Source of the DNA: Bradyrhizobium sp. SZCCHNS1050
Lineage (GTDB): Bacteria; Pseudomonadota; Alphaproteobacteria; Rhizobiales; Xanthobacteraceae
Direction: 5' to 3'
Length of the DNA: 64,000 nt
NCBI RefSeq assembly: GCF_032484785.1
Contig: NZ_JAUETR010000001.1
Coordinates: 3,475,501-3,539,500, forward strand
The notes under the pieces were generated by a model, which saw only the letters and a program-made list of their open reading frames with translations, ran no database searches and was not told the DNA's origin. The translations under genes were made by a program, and so were the position numbers. Shown here one piece after another: positions 1-9,943 of the stretch (position 1 is its first letter; each line of letters opens with the position of its first letter).

Positions 1-1221
1 GCGGAGCGAAGATCATCGCGATCGTGATCAGCACGACCTCGACCTTGGCGCGCACGATGCGCGTCGCCGGCAGCGGCGCCGTCGCCACCAGCTCGGGCGC
101 GTCCTCGCCGGAGATGGTGAGCCAGGCGAGGCCGCCCGCGAGCTGGCCCGCCGCCATCACGACGACCGGCGTGATCAGGAACACCGCCTGCGAGCTGTCG
201 GAGTAGCTGCGCCACAGCAGCAGCGCCGGAGGCACCAGATAGAGCAATTGCATCAGCGTCTGCGAGATCAGCCAGGGATCGCGCCGCAGCAGCATGAACT
301 CCTTGCGCCGCAGCGCCTGCTGCCGCGAGCCGCCCCGAAACGACCTGACGCGTGCGCCGGCGCGGCTGGAGATGCCCTGGGCCGCGGCGCGGATCGCGGT
401 GTCGGCGAAGCGCGGCGAGAACACCATCATGACGACGCCGAGCAACAACAGTCCGGCTGCCAGCAGAATCAGCAGCGCCTGGCCGTCGCCGAGCGCCGCT
501 CGAGCCGGCAGCCAAACAAGACTGTCGGGATCGGGCGCGATGGCGGCCGCGGCATCCGAGGTGAGGATGGCGAAGCGCGACAGCGTGCCATAGGACACGA
601 TCGCCGCGATCTGCAGCACGATGACGAAGCCGGCGCCGATCACGGCCGCCAGGATCTGGGCGACCAGCCGCGTTCGCGCCGGACCAATGAGGCGGAACAG
701 GACGATCGTGATGGCAATGGCGACCGCGGCCGCCGACAGGCCGACGGCCGCGACCACGACGAACGCCGCGAGCCAGCGCGTGCCACCCTCGATCAGCAGC
801 ACGTCGACGAAGGGGGTCGCGAGCAGCAGCGCCATGCTGGTCACGGAGAGCGCGATCGCCGCGATCCGGACGGAGAAGATCTCGGCCAGCCGCACCGGCG
901 ACGACATGATGAGATCGAGGTCGGCACGGGCGTAGAACACGCGTGTGACGGATTCGATCGCCTGCGACAGCATCAGCGCCCAGGACAGCATGATGGTCGC
1001 GGTGATGACGATCAGCGCGGTCTTGTCGAGCGGCAGCTCGAGATCGGCGTAGCGACCGACCACGACCCAGGCCGGCAGATGCATGAGGGCGCCGAACAGC
1101 ACGAGACCGATGATGGCGGCCCGCGTGCGGCGGCGCCTGCCGGCCGTGATCATGCCGAGCCATTCCCGCCAGGCGAGCCGGAGCTCGTGACGGGCGAACC
1201 AGGCGAGCGTCGCCGCCCGCG

Positions 1222-1225
<4 letters not shown>
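1..1225 (-). CDS. ABC-2 type transporter permease, C-terminus cut by window edge
   Basis: Reading the minus strand from the ATG at 1225 gives an open frame to the left edge with no stop. It starts MTRAATLAWFARHELRLAWREW and then alternates long hydrophobic stretches (for example FGALMHLPAWVVV and TALIVITATIMLSWALML) with charged loops, as expected for a multi-pass inner-membrane subunit of an ABC exporter. It carries a cytoplasmic loop with RRKEFMLLRRDPWLISQ, which is typical of ABC-2 permeases. Its ATG overlaps the stop of the upstream ATPase gene (ATGA at 1222-1225), so the two are translationally coupled and form one exporter. The substrate cannot be read from the sequence. The plus-strand frames over this stretch are antisense shadows. 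Confidence 0.85.
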
Positions 1226-1971
<746 letters not shown>

Positions 1972-2167
1972 GACGGCACTATCGCCTCGTTCGGTTCGCG
2001 TCTGCAATGTGGATGCAACTCGTTGCGGCGCGGTGAACGAGCCGCCGCATCGTGTCCTTCGGTGCCGGCCGGTTCCGTCGGCGCACTGGCCGCATTCCTT
2101 CCGTCCTCGTCCCGTGAACTCCCGGCCACGTCTCAAGTTGTGGGCACGCGGCAACGATGCGCGATCG

Positions 2168-2929
2168 TCAATAGTTCACGGAAGCCGTCCCCTCAGGCGA
2201 CAGCGCCCGGACCTCCGCCATCAGGGGCAAAGCCTGATACCGGGAGATGCCGGTCTCGTCGATCACGAACAACGGCCGCACCTGCCGCGCATCGCTGTCC
2301 TGGATCATCGCCATGCGCTGATTGTCGAGCATCAGCCAATGCCCGTCGAGGCGCGCCGCCGCGACGGCGTGATCCTCGTCCCGGACGACATCGTGCAGGA
2401 TCACGATCCGCAGATCGTCGATGGCAACGCCGGCCATCCGAAGCGCGACGAGCTTGGCGATCGCGTAGTCCTCACAATCGCCGGCACGGCGTTCGAAGGT
2501 AGCGAGAGGGGGGGCCCACACGTCCACCTGGCCATATTGAGCGAGATCACTGGCCGGCCGGATGGCCAGATTGACCGCCCGATTGATCTCGCCGAGCCTT
2601 GCCCGTCCCGCCCGGAGACGGCCCTGATCGATGATCGCCAGCAGGCTGAGGGCGGCAGGGGAGACGCAGCGCTCGCGGTCGCCATCGCACAGCGCAAGCT
2701 GCACGCGCTCGTCTTCGAGCTTGCGCGCGAGCGCCAACCACTTGTCGCGCAACGGGCCTGCCTCCAGGCCGACCCGCGGCAGGCCGAATGGCTCGGCCGT
2801 ATCCTCGATGGCGGTTGCGAACCCCAATGGCTGCGCGACAGGACCGGCGCCCGCTGGGCCGCCGATCCATATGGCGGCGCTGGCGGCCGCGGCCGCCAGC
2901 GATGCGCGCATCAGCGCGAGAAAATTCAT
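2168..2929 (-). CDS. Transglutaminase-like cysteine peptidase (BTLCP/DUF920), LapG-like
   Basis: The 253-residue product begins with a Sec-type signal peptide (MNFLALMRASLAAAAASAAIW), so it is probably periplasmic. The papain/transglutaminase-like catalytic triad is visible as Cys152 (RRAGDCEDYA), His187 (DEDHAVAA) and Asp202 (WLMLDNQ). The acidic residues around Cys152 (D151, E153, D154) resemble the calcium-binding site of LapG. LapG of Pseudomonas cleaves the N-terminal retention region of giant type I secreted adhesins, under control of the c-di-GMP receptor LapD. Here the gene is divergent from a giant FecR/VCBS surface protein, an attractive substrate. No LapD gene is nearby, and BTLCP proteins with other roles exist, so the substrate is inference. 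Confidence 0.85.
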   Translation of the reverse strand: MNFLALMRASLAAAAASAAIWIGGPAGAGPVAQPLGFATAIEDTAEPFGLPRVGLEAGPLRDKWLALARKLEDERVQLALCDGDRERCVSPAALSLLAIIDQGRLRAGRARLGEINRAVNLAIRPASDLAQYGQVDVWAPPLATFERRAGDCEDYAIAKLVALRMAGVAIDDLRIVILHDVVRDEDHAVAAARLDGHWLMLDNQRMAMIQDSDARQVRPLFVIDETGISRYQALPLMAEVRALSPEGTASVNY

Positions 2930-3505
2930 GTGACGCCCCGTGCCCGGATCTCGGCCGGCGCGACGCAGCGCCTGACGGAACCGGATGCTTGTTGGGGGTC
3001 AGCATGGGTGCGGAGGCTTGGCCTCTGCTTAAAACCGGCAATCCGGCGACCAAATCGCAGGATTTACGCTGAACGTTGTGTTGCTCCGATGCGACAAATC
3101 CTAGCGAAAGCTGAACGATGGTCGCGAAGGTCTGGAGGGTTCGCGGTGAAGTTGTGCTTCGAACCCATCCGCAGCTCCTGCCAAATTGATGCAATTCGTC
3201 GATTCTTGTTCTCCCACCCGAAGTCCTCCACTTGAAATCCGTTGTCAGGGGTAAGCCAGTGCGGATGTTGATGTCGGCAAAGGTATTGGATGGCCTATGA
3301 ATACTTGGAATTACTTTTGTTTTCTGAAGAGAGGTGAATTTTGACTTGGCAAGTCTCAGCCCGGGCTAGCTTTAAAGAGGGCAGAAACTCGACAACATCG
3401 TAGCGATCCCGCGGAAGCCGCCGTTTTTGGCCACCTGAAGCACAAGCTGAAGGTGGTTCCGCCAGACACTTGCCAGTGATATGCACGCCTTGAACACTCA
3501 TTCTT
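2930..3505. other. Intergenic region between protease and giant surface protein
   Basis: This 576-base stretch separates two divergent genes. It is less GC-rich than its surroundings, especially 3230-3360, as expected for divergent promoters. The short frames here lack codon bias and a ribosome-binding site. A nested inverted repeat at 3411-3462 is the only structure I can point to. Confidence 0.5.
3411..3462. repeat. Nested inverted repeat upstream of the giant surface protein
   Basis: Outer arms GCGGAA (3411-3416) and TTCCGC (3457-3462) enclose inner arms CCACCT (3431-3436) and AGGTGG (3451-3456). The right arms are contiguous while the left arms are separated by 14 bases, so the folded form would have a bulge. 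It lies 44 bases before the start of the surface protein and could be an operator or a structured leader. There is no T-run, so it is not a standard terminator. Confidence 0.4.
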
Positions 3506-6500
3506 ATGTATTCATTAACCATAGTCGGTGGCCCCTTGAATTACGCTGGCAATTTTGACGCCGCGCTTTTCTCCGAAGGCCGGGGCGCCTCTTCGCACGG
3601 TCACGTGCGGCTGGAGACGCCGCATGCCCATGCGCCGACCGACGCGATCGTCGTTCCGGACGCGCATTTTCTGTTCAATGCCGATTTCAAGCGGTCTGGT
3701 CTCGACCTGATCCTGTCGTCCAACGGACGCGAGATGGTGCTGCCGGACTATTTCAAGGGCGAGAAACGCGCGCCGCTGGCCTCGCCGGACGGCGCGCATC
3801 TGACCGGCGACCTCGTCAACGCGCTCTCCGGCGCGGTGCAGGTCAGCCAGGCCGGGGCGGCCGCGAGCGTGAGCAAGGTCATCGGCCATGTGACCAAGCT
3901 GCAGGGCACCGCGACGGTCATCCGCAACGGCGTTTCGATCCTCCTTCACAACGGCGACAACGTCGAGAAGGGCGACGTCGTCCAGTCCGGCTCGGATTCG
4001 ACGCTCGGCATCACCTTCATCGACGGCACCGTGTTCGGCCTGTCGTCCAATGCGCGGATGGTGCTGAATGAAATGGTGTACGACCCCAACGGGTCGAACA
4101 ATTCCTCGCTGATCAGCCTCGTCGCCGGCACGATCTCGTTCGTGGCCGGCGAGACCGCCAAGCACGGCGACATGAAGGTCGACACGCCCGTGGCGACCAT
4201 GGGCATTCGCGGCACGGCCGTGCTGGTCGAGATCGACTTCACGGTGCCGGGGCAGGGCAGTCTGCCCGATGCCAAGTTCCAGGTGCTGGTCGAGCCCGAT
4301 GGCCACACCGGCTCCTACGTCCTGTTCGACAAGACGACGCTGCAGCCGATCGCTGTGGTGAATCAGGCCGGACAGCAGATCCAGATCAGCAACGGAATCG
4401 TGAATCAGAGCGCTGTCCCGCTCACGCCGGACATCCAGAAGCTCATCAATGACGTCTTCACGCTGAAGTTCACCGACAACAGCAATCCGAAGTCGACGAC
4501 CCATTTCACCGACATCGGGGTGCCGCAGACGCTGACGCCGCTGACCTTGCCCAATGGCACCAGCGCGACGCCGATCATCCGCGTGGTCGACGACACCGGC
4601 GCGACGATCGGGACTGGCCAGACCGGCGAGCAGCTGTCGCACATCCCGGGTCCGCCGGAAGTCAGGATTCTCGATACCGGCGGCCGGCTGATGACGGCTT
4701 TCGGAATTATGGAGCGCGCCGGTCAGACCGGGAACGGCGCCGATCTCGACGCCGTGCTCAGTCGCGTCAATTTCGTCGACGTCAATGGCATCGACCGGCC
4801 GACGGTGTCCGTCAGTTTCAGTTCCTACGCCTATAAGAGCGCGCAGCAGGCCGACGTCACGGCCTCGTTGAATGCCCTACAATTGCAGGACGTCCTGGCG
4901 ACCGCGGTGAAGATCACGGTCACGCCCGATCCGAACAACAAGAATTTCGGCACGGCGACGCTGACCTACAGCGTTCCCGACAAGTATTTCGATTTTTTGG
5001 CGGCAGGTGAAACGCTGACACTGACTTACATCGTCCGCGTCGACAACAACTTTGCGCCGTCCAACGAATTCGCTCTGGTCCCGATCACGATCACCGTGAC
5101 GGGGACCAACGACAAGCCCGAGATCGTCGCGAGCGTCCAGACCATCGCGTTCGAGGGCGGCACCAGCGTGCCCGGCGGCCCGCTGACATCGGACGATCCG
5201 ACCTCAGGCACGCTGACCTTCACGGACGTTGATCTCACGGACAGCCATACCGTCTCGGCGAAGCTGACCAGCGCGGTTTTGGAGGGCGGCGGCAGCATTC
5301 CGCCGGCCCCGTTCGCGCTGTTCGAACAGGCCCTGACTGCGTCTCTGGCCTCCGACAGCACCGGAAGCGGCACCGGCAAGATCAATTGGAGCTTCGCCAA
5401 CCTGCCGGTCTATGTCGCGGATTTCATTCCCGCAGGCCAGACGCTGACGCTCACCTACACCGTGACCGTGACGGACTCGCAAGGCGCGACATCGACGCAG
5501 ACGGTCACGGTGACGATCACCGGCACCGACGATCCGGCGGTGGTCTGGATCGCCACGACGCAGCCTGGCGAGAGCAGCGGGGGGCAGGTTCATCTGTGGA
5601 GCGACGGCGCGAACTGGGCAACCGGTCTGGCTCCGACCGCCGATGATGACGTCATCATCATCACCGATCAGCTGCACGGCCTGACGCCGGCCTTTCCGGT
5701 GACGGTCGACGACAACGCCTACGCCTACGCCAAATCGGTCACGCTGAATGATTTCGGCGGCGGCGCCGTTCCGGAGCTCGACAATAACGGCACGCTGACG
5801 ATCAGCGGCGCGCTGACGGCCAAGGCCGACTCGCTCATCTACAACTTCTCGGGTGCGACGATCACCGTCGGCGGCTCCGCGCAGATCCTCGAGCAAAGCG
5901 AGTTTCACAATGCCGGCACGGTGCTGCTGGCTGGCGGCGGCGTGTTCGGGGCGAACGCCGGCATCTTCAACACCGGAACGATCGAGCTGTCCGGCGGTAC
6001 GCTGACCGTGCATGGTGACGTTGCGAACGCCGATGAGGACAGCTCCGGCCTCATCCAGGTCGACCTGGGCGCGACGCTGACCCTGGAGGGTGGCAGCATC
6101 GATGGCGGCACCATCCTGATCCAGGGAATGCCGATCGTTCAGAATTTTGGCACGCTGGAGAACGACGGGCAAACGCCGCCGCAGGCCAACGGTCTGCTCG
6201 TCCTGAAAGGCGGAGCCGACATCAGCAATGGCCAGCTGACCAATTTCGGCGCGGTCGATGTGTCTGGCGCCGGAAATGCCATCTCGAACGAGATCGTCAC
6301 GAACGTCGGCCTGATCGACATCAAGGCGGGTGGCGCGCTTGCGCTCGCCAACGACACCAGCATCGACAATACCGACGGTACGATCACGGTCGAAGACGCC
6401 GGAACGCTGACCCTGTCACAGGCGCGCGTCAGCGGCGGCACGCTGATCAACGAGTCCGGCGGAGCGGTGGCCCTGATCGGCCACGCCGCGCTGATCGGCG

Positions 6501-9500
6501 GGACGCTCGACAATTTCGACACGATCGCCGTGTCCGGCAGCGGCAATGCGTTCGAGGACGAGACGATCACGAATGCGAACGCCGCCGCGATCACCATTGC
6601 GCTGGCTGGTGCTCTCTCTCTGAGCGGCACGAGCATCGCCGGCGGCGCTATCACCAGCGATGGGACGATCTCCGTCGACGGCGACAGCACGATCGACGGC
6701 AGCGCCGTCGCTGGCGGAGAGCTGCTGATCGGCGAGACCGGTCCGCTTGCGGAAATGACGGCGATCCTGACCGTTCAGGGCGGCGCGTCGTTGACCGATG
6801 TCGACATCACGATCGGCGACGGCTCGACGCTCGAGGTTGCTGCAGACGAGACCGCGACCCTGGCCGGTGTCACCGTCGACAATTCCGGCACAGTCCAGGT
6901 GGACGACGGCGCGCTGCTAGTGATCGAGAGCAGCACGATCACCGGCGGCGATCTCGTCAACCACGGCATCGTGCATGTCGAGACTGCGGCGGCGACCACG
7001 TTCGACAATGTCACCATCGATAACACGGACGGTCAGATCATCATCGATGAGGATGGTGAGACGCCGGTCCCGTCGACGCTGGTGCTCGACGGGAGCACGA
7101 CGCTCACCGGCGGCACCTTGAAGATCCAGATCGCGGGCACGCTGGAGATCGCCGGTCACGTGACGCTGAGCGGGGTAGACGTCGAGAATCTCCACGTCTT
7201 CACCGTCGATCTCGGCGCCTACCTCGATCTCGCCGACACCAAGGTGAGCGGCGATGGTGAGCTGCATGTCCATGGCACGATCACGGCGAGCGGCACGAGC
7301 GGCCTCAGTGGAACGATCTACAACGACGGCACGATCGAGATCACGGGCGGTACGTTCGAGATCACTGGCGATGTCCAAGGCTCCGGCCAGATCAAGGTCG
7401 ATGCCGACGCCATCCTGAAGATCGACGGCCATATCGAACAGACGATCGACTTCAGCAGCAAGGGAAGCAGCGAGATCGTCATCGACGACGCCAGCTTCTC
7501 CGCCAAACTCGCCGGCCTCGGCGTCGGCGACAAGATCGACCTGCAGACGATCAAGTGGAGCGCGGCGACGACGGCGACCTACGATTCGGAAGCGGGCGTG
7601 CTCAGCGTCATTGACGGCCAGGGCCACCGCATCGATCTGACGCTCGTCGGCAACTATAGCGATGCGCATTTTGCCGGGAGCGATGATGGCCATGGCGGAA
7701 CGCTGATCACGCTCATGGCGAAGGATGACGTGCCGGTGGTCGCCGATCCCGACCAGGCCGGCGCCATCACTGAGACGCCCAGCACGACCGGATCGTCAGA
7801 TCCGCGCAGCGTCGGCGGCACCATTCACTTCACCGATGTCGATCTGACGGACCGCCCGACGGCTGCCATCCTCACCAATGCGCAGACGGTGAAGTGGACC
7901 GCGGCCGACAACACCGATCTGTCCGGTCAACTGACGCCGGACCAGGTCTCTGCGCTCGCGCAGGCGCTGCATCTGGTTCAAAGCGACAACACCAACAACG
8001 GCTCTGTCGATTGGACCTATGCCATCGCCGATGGCTCGCTGGATTTCCTCGGCGACGACCAGACCGTCACGGTGACCACGACCGTGACGCTCGACGACCA
8101 TCGCGGCGGCACCGCGGCCTCGACCATCGTCGTCACCATCACCGGGACAAACGACCTGCCGGTGGTCAAGTCGGTGGCGCAGGCCGTTGTAATCGCCGAG
8201 CACTCCGGCAAGTCGGAATCGAGCGATCTCGACACCGCGCACGGCACGATCACCTTCACCGATGCCGACGTCGCCGACACGCATGCGGTCAAGGTGATCA
8301 ACGTCGAAGTCGATGGCGCCCACAGCGGTCTTCCCTCGGACACATCGCTGCTCAAGAGCTGGCTGTCGCTCGGAGCTCTCACCGATTCCGTGGGAGGCGC
8401 TACCGCATCGCAACCCTGGACCTTCTCCGCCCAGGACAAGGCGTTCGACTATCTCGGAGCCGGCCAGCACGTGACGCTGACCTACACAATCGAGATCGCC
8501 GACGGCCACGGCGGCGTTCAGAACGTGCCCGTGACCATCACGGTCAATGGCGCCGAGGACGCGCCCGTCATTGCCGGCGAGACCAATCCGACCGTGCAGA
8601 CCGTCGTCCTGGCCGAGCGGGCGACCGTGCTGGCGAGCACCGCCAAGACCAATGCCGAGGGCATGCCGACCGAGACGTTCGATCGCGTGTCGGAGGGCTC
8701 GATCTCCGACAACGGGCGCGGTCACGGCAGCTTCTACAGCGAGGCGCTGCACGCAACCTTCACGGCCAGCGGCAATGCGGGAATCGTGCACGGCTCCTCC
8801 CCGGTGTCGGCGGCGCCCTACATGGCCGACGGCGCCGACAAGACCAACTATCTCAGCGTCGGCAGCCACGCGCAGGAGACCATCACCTTCGACAGCGTCA
8901 AGAACAGCTTCGGGCTGTATTGGGGCTCGGTCGACAGCTACAACAGCATCTCCTTCTACAACGGCAACAAGCTGGTGGCGTCCTACACGGGCAGCGACGT
9001 CGCGCCGCTGCTCGCCAATGGCGGGCAGGCGTCGCTGGCCTCGAACGGCTATGTCGAGTTTCTCGGCCTGTCGCCGTTCAACAAGGTGGTGCTCGCCAGC
9101 AGCCAGAATGCGTTCGAGCTCGACAATGTTTCGGCCGGCTTCATCGCCGATCAGCCGGTGAAATTGACGAGCGGCATGTCCGGCACCTTGACGGTGCTCG
9201 ACAGGGATGTCGGCGACACGCTGACCGCTTCGGTGGTCCAGAACGGCGTGATCAAATACAATGGCTTGCCGAGCCTGCCTTCGAACGCCCATGTCCAGGC
9301 GCTGGCCGACGCCCACGCGATCACCTTCGACAGCGCGATATCCGATGGCGACTCCGAGGTGCTGCACTGGACATATCATCCGGCCGATGTGAACCTGGAT
9401 TTTCTCAATCCCGGTGACACGCTGACCGTGACCTATCAGGCGGACGTCAGCGACGGCCGAGGCGGAACTGCGACCAAGGCGCTGACCGTCACGTTGGCCG

Positions 9501-9835
9501 GCAACGGCGCATCGACGATCAACGGCACGGACCAGAACGACAATTTCGTCAATGTCGGCGGCGGCGTGACGATCTTCGGCAAGGACGGCAACGACACCTT
9601 CGTCTTCAACCCGCATTTCGGCAGCGCCACGATCGGCGATTTCGATCTCAACAAGGACATCGTCGAGCTCGATCGTTCGCTGTTTGCCAGCGTCGAAGCG
9701 GTGGTCGCTGCCGCGCAGTCGGCCAATGGCGGCCACGACACCGTCATCACCGATGCGGTGCATGATACGCTCACGCTCAAGGGGGTGACGTTGGATCAAT
9801 TCAAGGCGCATCACGACGGTTTCCACCTCGTCTGA
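3506..9835 (+). CDS. Giant FecR/VCBS-repeat surface protein, probable type I secreted adhesin
   Basis: The product has 2,109 residues and no Sec signal. Residues about 50-110 form a short N-terminal region (FNADFKRSGLDLIL...DYFKG) common in FecR-type secreted proteins. Residues 125-245 are a FecR domain (IGHVTKLQGTATVIRNG, FIDGTVFGLSSNARM, VDTPVATMGIRGTA). VCBS/cadherin-like units with ITVTGTND-type ends follow to about 675, then about 700 residues of Gly/Thr/Asn-rich repeats (GGTLTVHG, NFGTLEN) suggesting a beta-helix, then more VCBS units to about 1690. The C-terminal 110 residues hold an RTX-like remnant (INGTDQNDNF, GKDGNDTFVF), the usual place of the uncleaved type I signal. The ATG at 3506 has a poor ribosome-binding site; TTG at 3536 is an alternative. 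It likely works with the LapG-like protease upstream and the cyclase downstream. Confidence 0.85.
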   Translation: MYSLTIVGGPLNYAGNFDAALFSEGRGASSHGHVRLETPHAHAPTDAIVVPDAHFLFNADFKRSGLDLILSSNGREMVLPDYFKGEKRAPLASPDGAHLTGDLVNALSGAVQVSQAGAAASVSKVIGHVTKLQGTATVIRNGVSILLHNGDNVEKGDVVQSGSDSTLGITFIDGTVFGLSSNARMVLNEMVYDPNGSNNSSLISLVAGTISFVAGETAKHGDMKVDTPVATMGIRGTAVLVEIDFTVPGQGSLPDAKFQVLVEPDGHTGSYVLFDKTTLQPIAVVNQAGQQIQISNGIVNQSAVPLTPDIQKLINDVFTLKFTDNSNPKSTTHFTDIGVPQTLTPLTLPNGTSATPIIRVVDDTGATIGTGQTGEQLSHIPGPPEVRILDTGGRLMTAFGIMERAGQTGNGADLDAVLSRVNFVDVNGIDRPTVSVSFSSYAYKSAQQADVTASLNALQLQDVLATAVKITVTPDPNNKNFGTATLTYSVPDKYFDFLAAGETLTLTYIVRVDNNFAPSNEFALVPITITVTGTNDKPEIVASVQTIAFEGGTSVPGGPLTSDDPTSGTLTFTDVDLTDSHTVSAKLTSAVLEGGGSIPPAPFALFEQALTASLASDSTGSGTGKINWSFANLPVYVADFIPAGQTLTLTYTVTVTDSQGATSTQTVTVTITGTDDPAVVWIATTQPGESSGGQVHLWSDGANWATGLAPTADDDVIIITDQLHGLTPAFPVTVDDNAYAYAKSVTLNDFGGGAVPELDNNGTLTISGALTAKADSLIYNFSGATITVGGSAQILEQSEFHNAGTVLLAGGGVFGANAGIFNTGTIELSGGTLTVHGDVANADEDSSGLIQVDLGATLTLEGGSIDGGTILIQGMPIVQNFGTLENDGQTPPQANGLLVLKGGADISNGQLTNFGAVDVSGAGNAISNEIVTNVGLIDIKAGGALALANDTSIDNTDGTITVEDAGTLTLSQARVSGGTLINESGGAVALIGHAALIGGTLDNFDTIAVSGSGNAFEDETITNANAAAITIALAGALSLSGTSIAGGAITSDGTISVDGDSTIDGSAVAGGELLIGETGPLAEMTAILTVQGGASLTDVDITIGDGSTLEVAADETATLAGVTVDNSGTVQVDDGALLVIESSTITGGDLVNHGIVHVETAAATTFDNVTIDNTDGQIIIDEDGETPVPSTLVLDGSTTLTGGTLKIQIAGTLEIAGHVTLSGVDVENLHVFTVDLGAYLDLADTKVSGDGELHVHGTITASGTSGLSGTIYNDGTIEITGGTFEITGDVQGSGQIKVDADAILKIDGHIEQTIDFSSKGSSEIVIDDASFSAKLAGLGVGDKIDLQTIKWSAATTATYDSEAGVLSVIDGQGHRIDLTLVGNYSDAHFAGSDDGHGGTLITLMAKDDVPVVADPDQAGAITETPSTTGSSDPRSVGGTIHFTDVDLTDRPTAAILTNAQTVKWTAADNTDLSGQLTPDQVSALAQALHLVQSDNTNNGSVDWTYAIADGSLDFLGDDQTVTVTTTVTLDDHRGGTAASTIVVTITGTNDLPVVKSVAQAVVIAEHSGKSESSDLDTAHGTITFTDADVADTHAVKVINVEVDGAHSGLPSDTSLLKSWLSLGALTDSVGGATASQPWTFSAQDKAFDYLGAGQHVTLTYTIEIADGHGGVQNVPVTITVNGAEDAPVIAGETNPTVQTVVLAERATVLASTAKTNAEGMPTETFDRVSEGSISDNGRGHGSFYSEALHATFTASGNAGIVHGSSPVSAAPYMADGADKTNYLSVGSHAQETITFDSVKNSFGLYWGSVDSYNSISFYNGNKLVASYTGSDVAPLLANGGQASLASNGYVEFLGLSPFNKVVLASSQNAFELDNVSAGFIADQPVKLTSGMSGTLTVLDRDVGDTLTASVVQNGVIKYNGLPSLPSNAHVQALADAHAITFDSAISDGDSEVLHWTYHPADVNLDFLNPGDTLTVTYQADVSDGRGGTATKALTVTLAGNGASTINGTDQNDNFVNVGGGVTIFGKDGNDTFVFNPHFGSATIGDFDLNKDIVELDRSLFASVEAVVAAAQSANGGHDTVITDAVHDTLTLKGVTLDQFKAHHDGFHLV

Positions 9836-9943
9836 GCCCGCACGTCCGTCTGCGATGCGGGCGCCGGCGTTGCCAAGCCGAGCGCTCGTTGGAGACGATC
9901 AGACGCCTCGGATCGCCCGCCTCGGCGTGATATCGGATGCTGC

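Noticed and set aside
3295..3522. 75-residue minus-strand frame ahead of the giant gene
   Set aside because: No ribosome-binding site, no family and atypical codon use; it overlaps the start of the giant protein.
7796..9826. 676-residue antisense frame inside the giant surface protein
   Set aside because: Mirror of a repeat-rich GC-biased gene; composition is typical of antisense shadows and no domains are seen.
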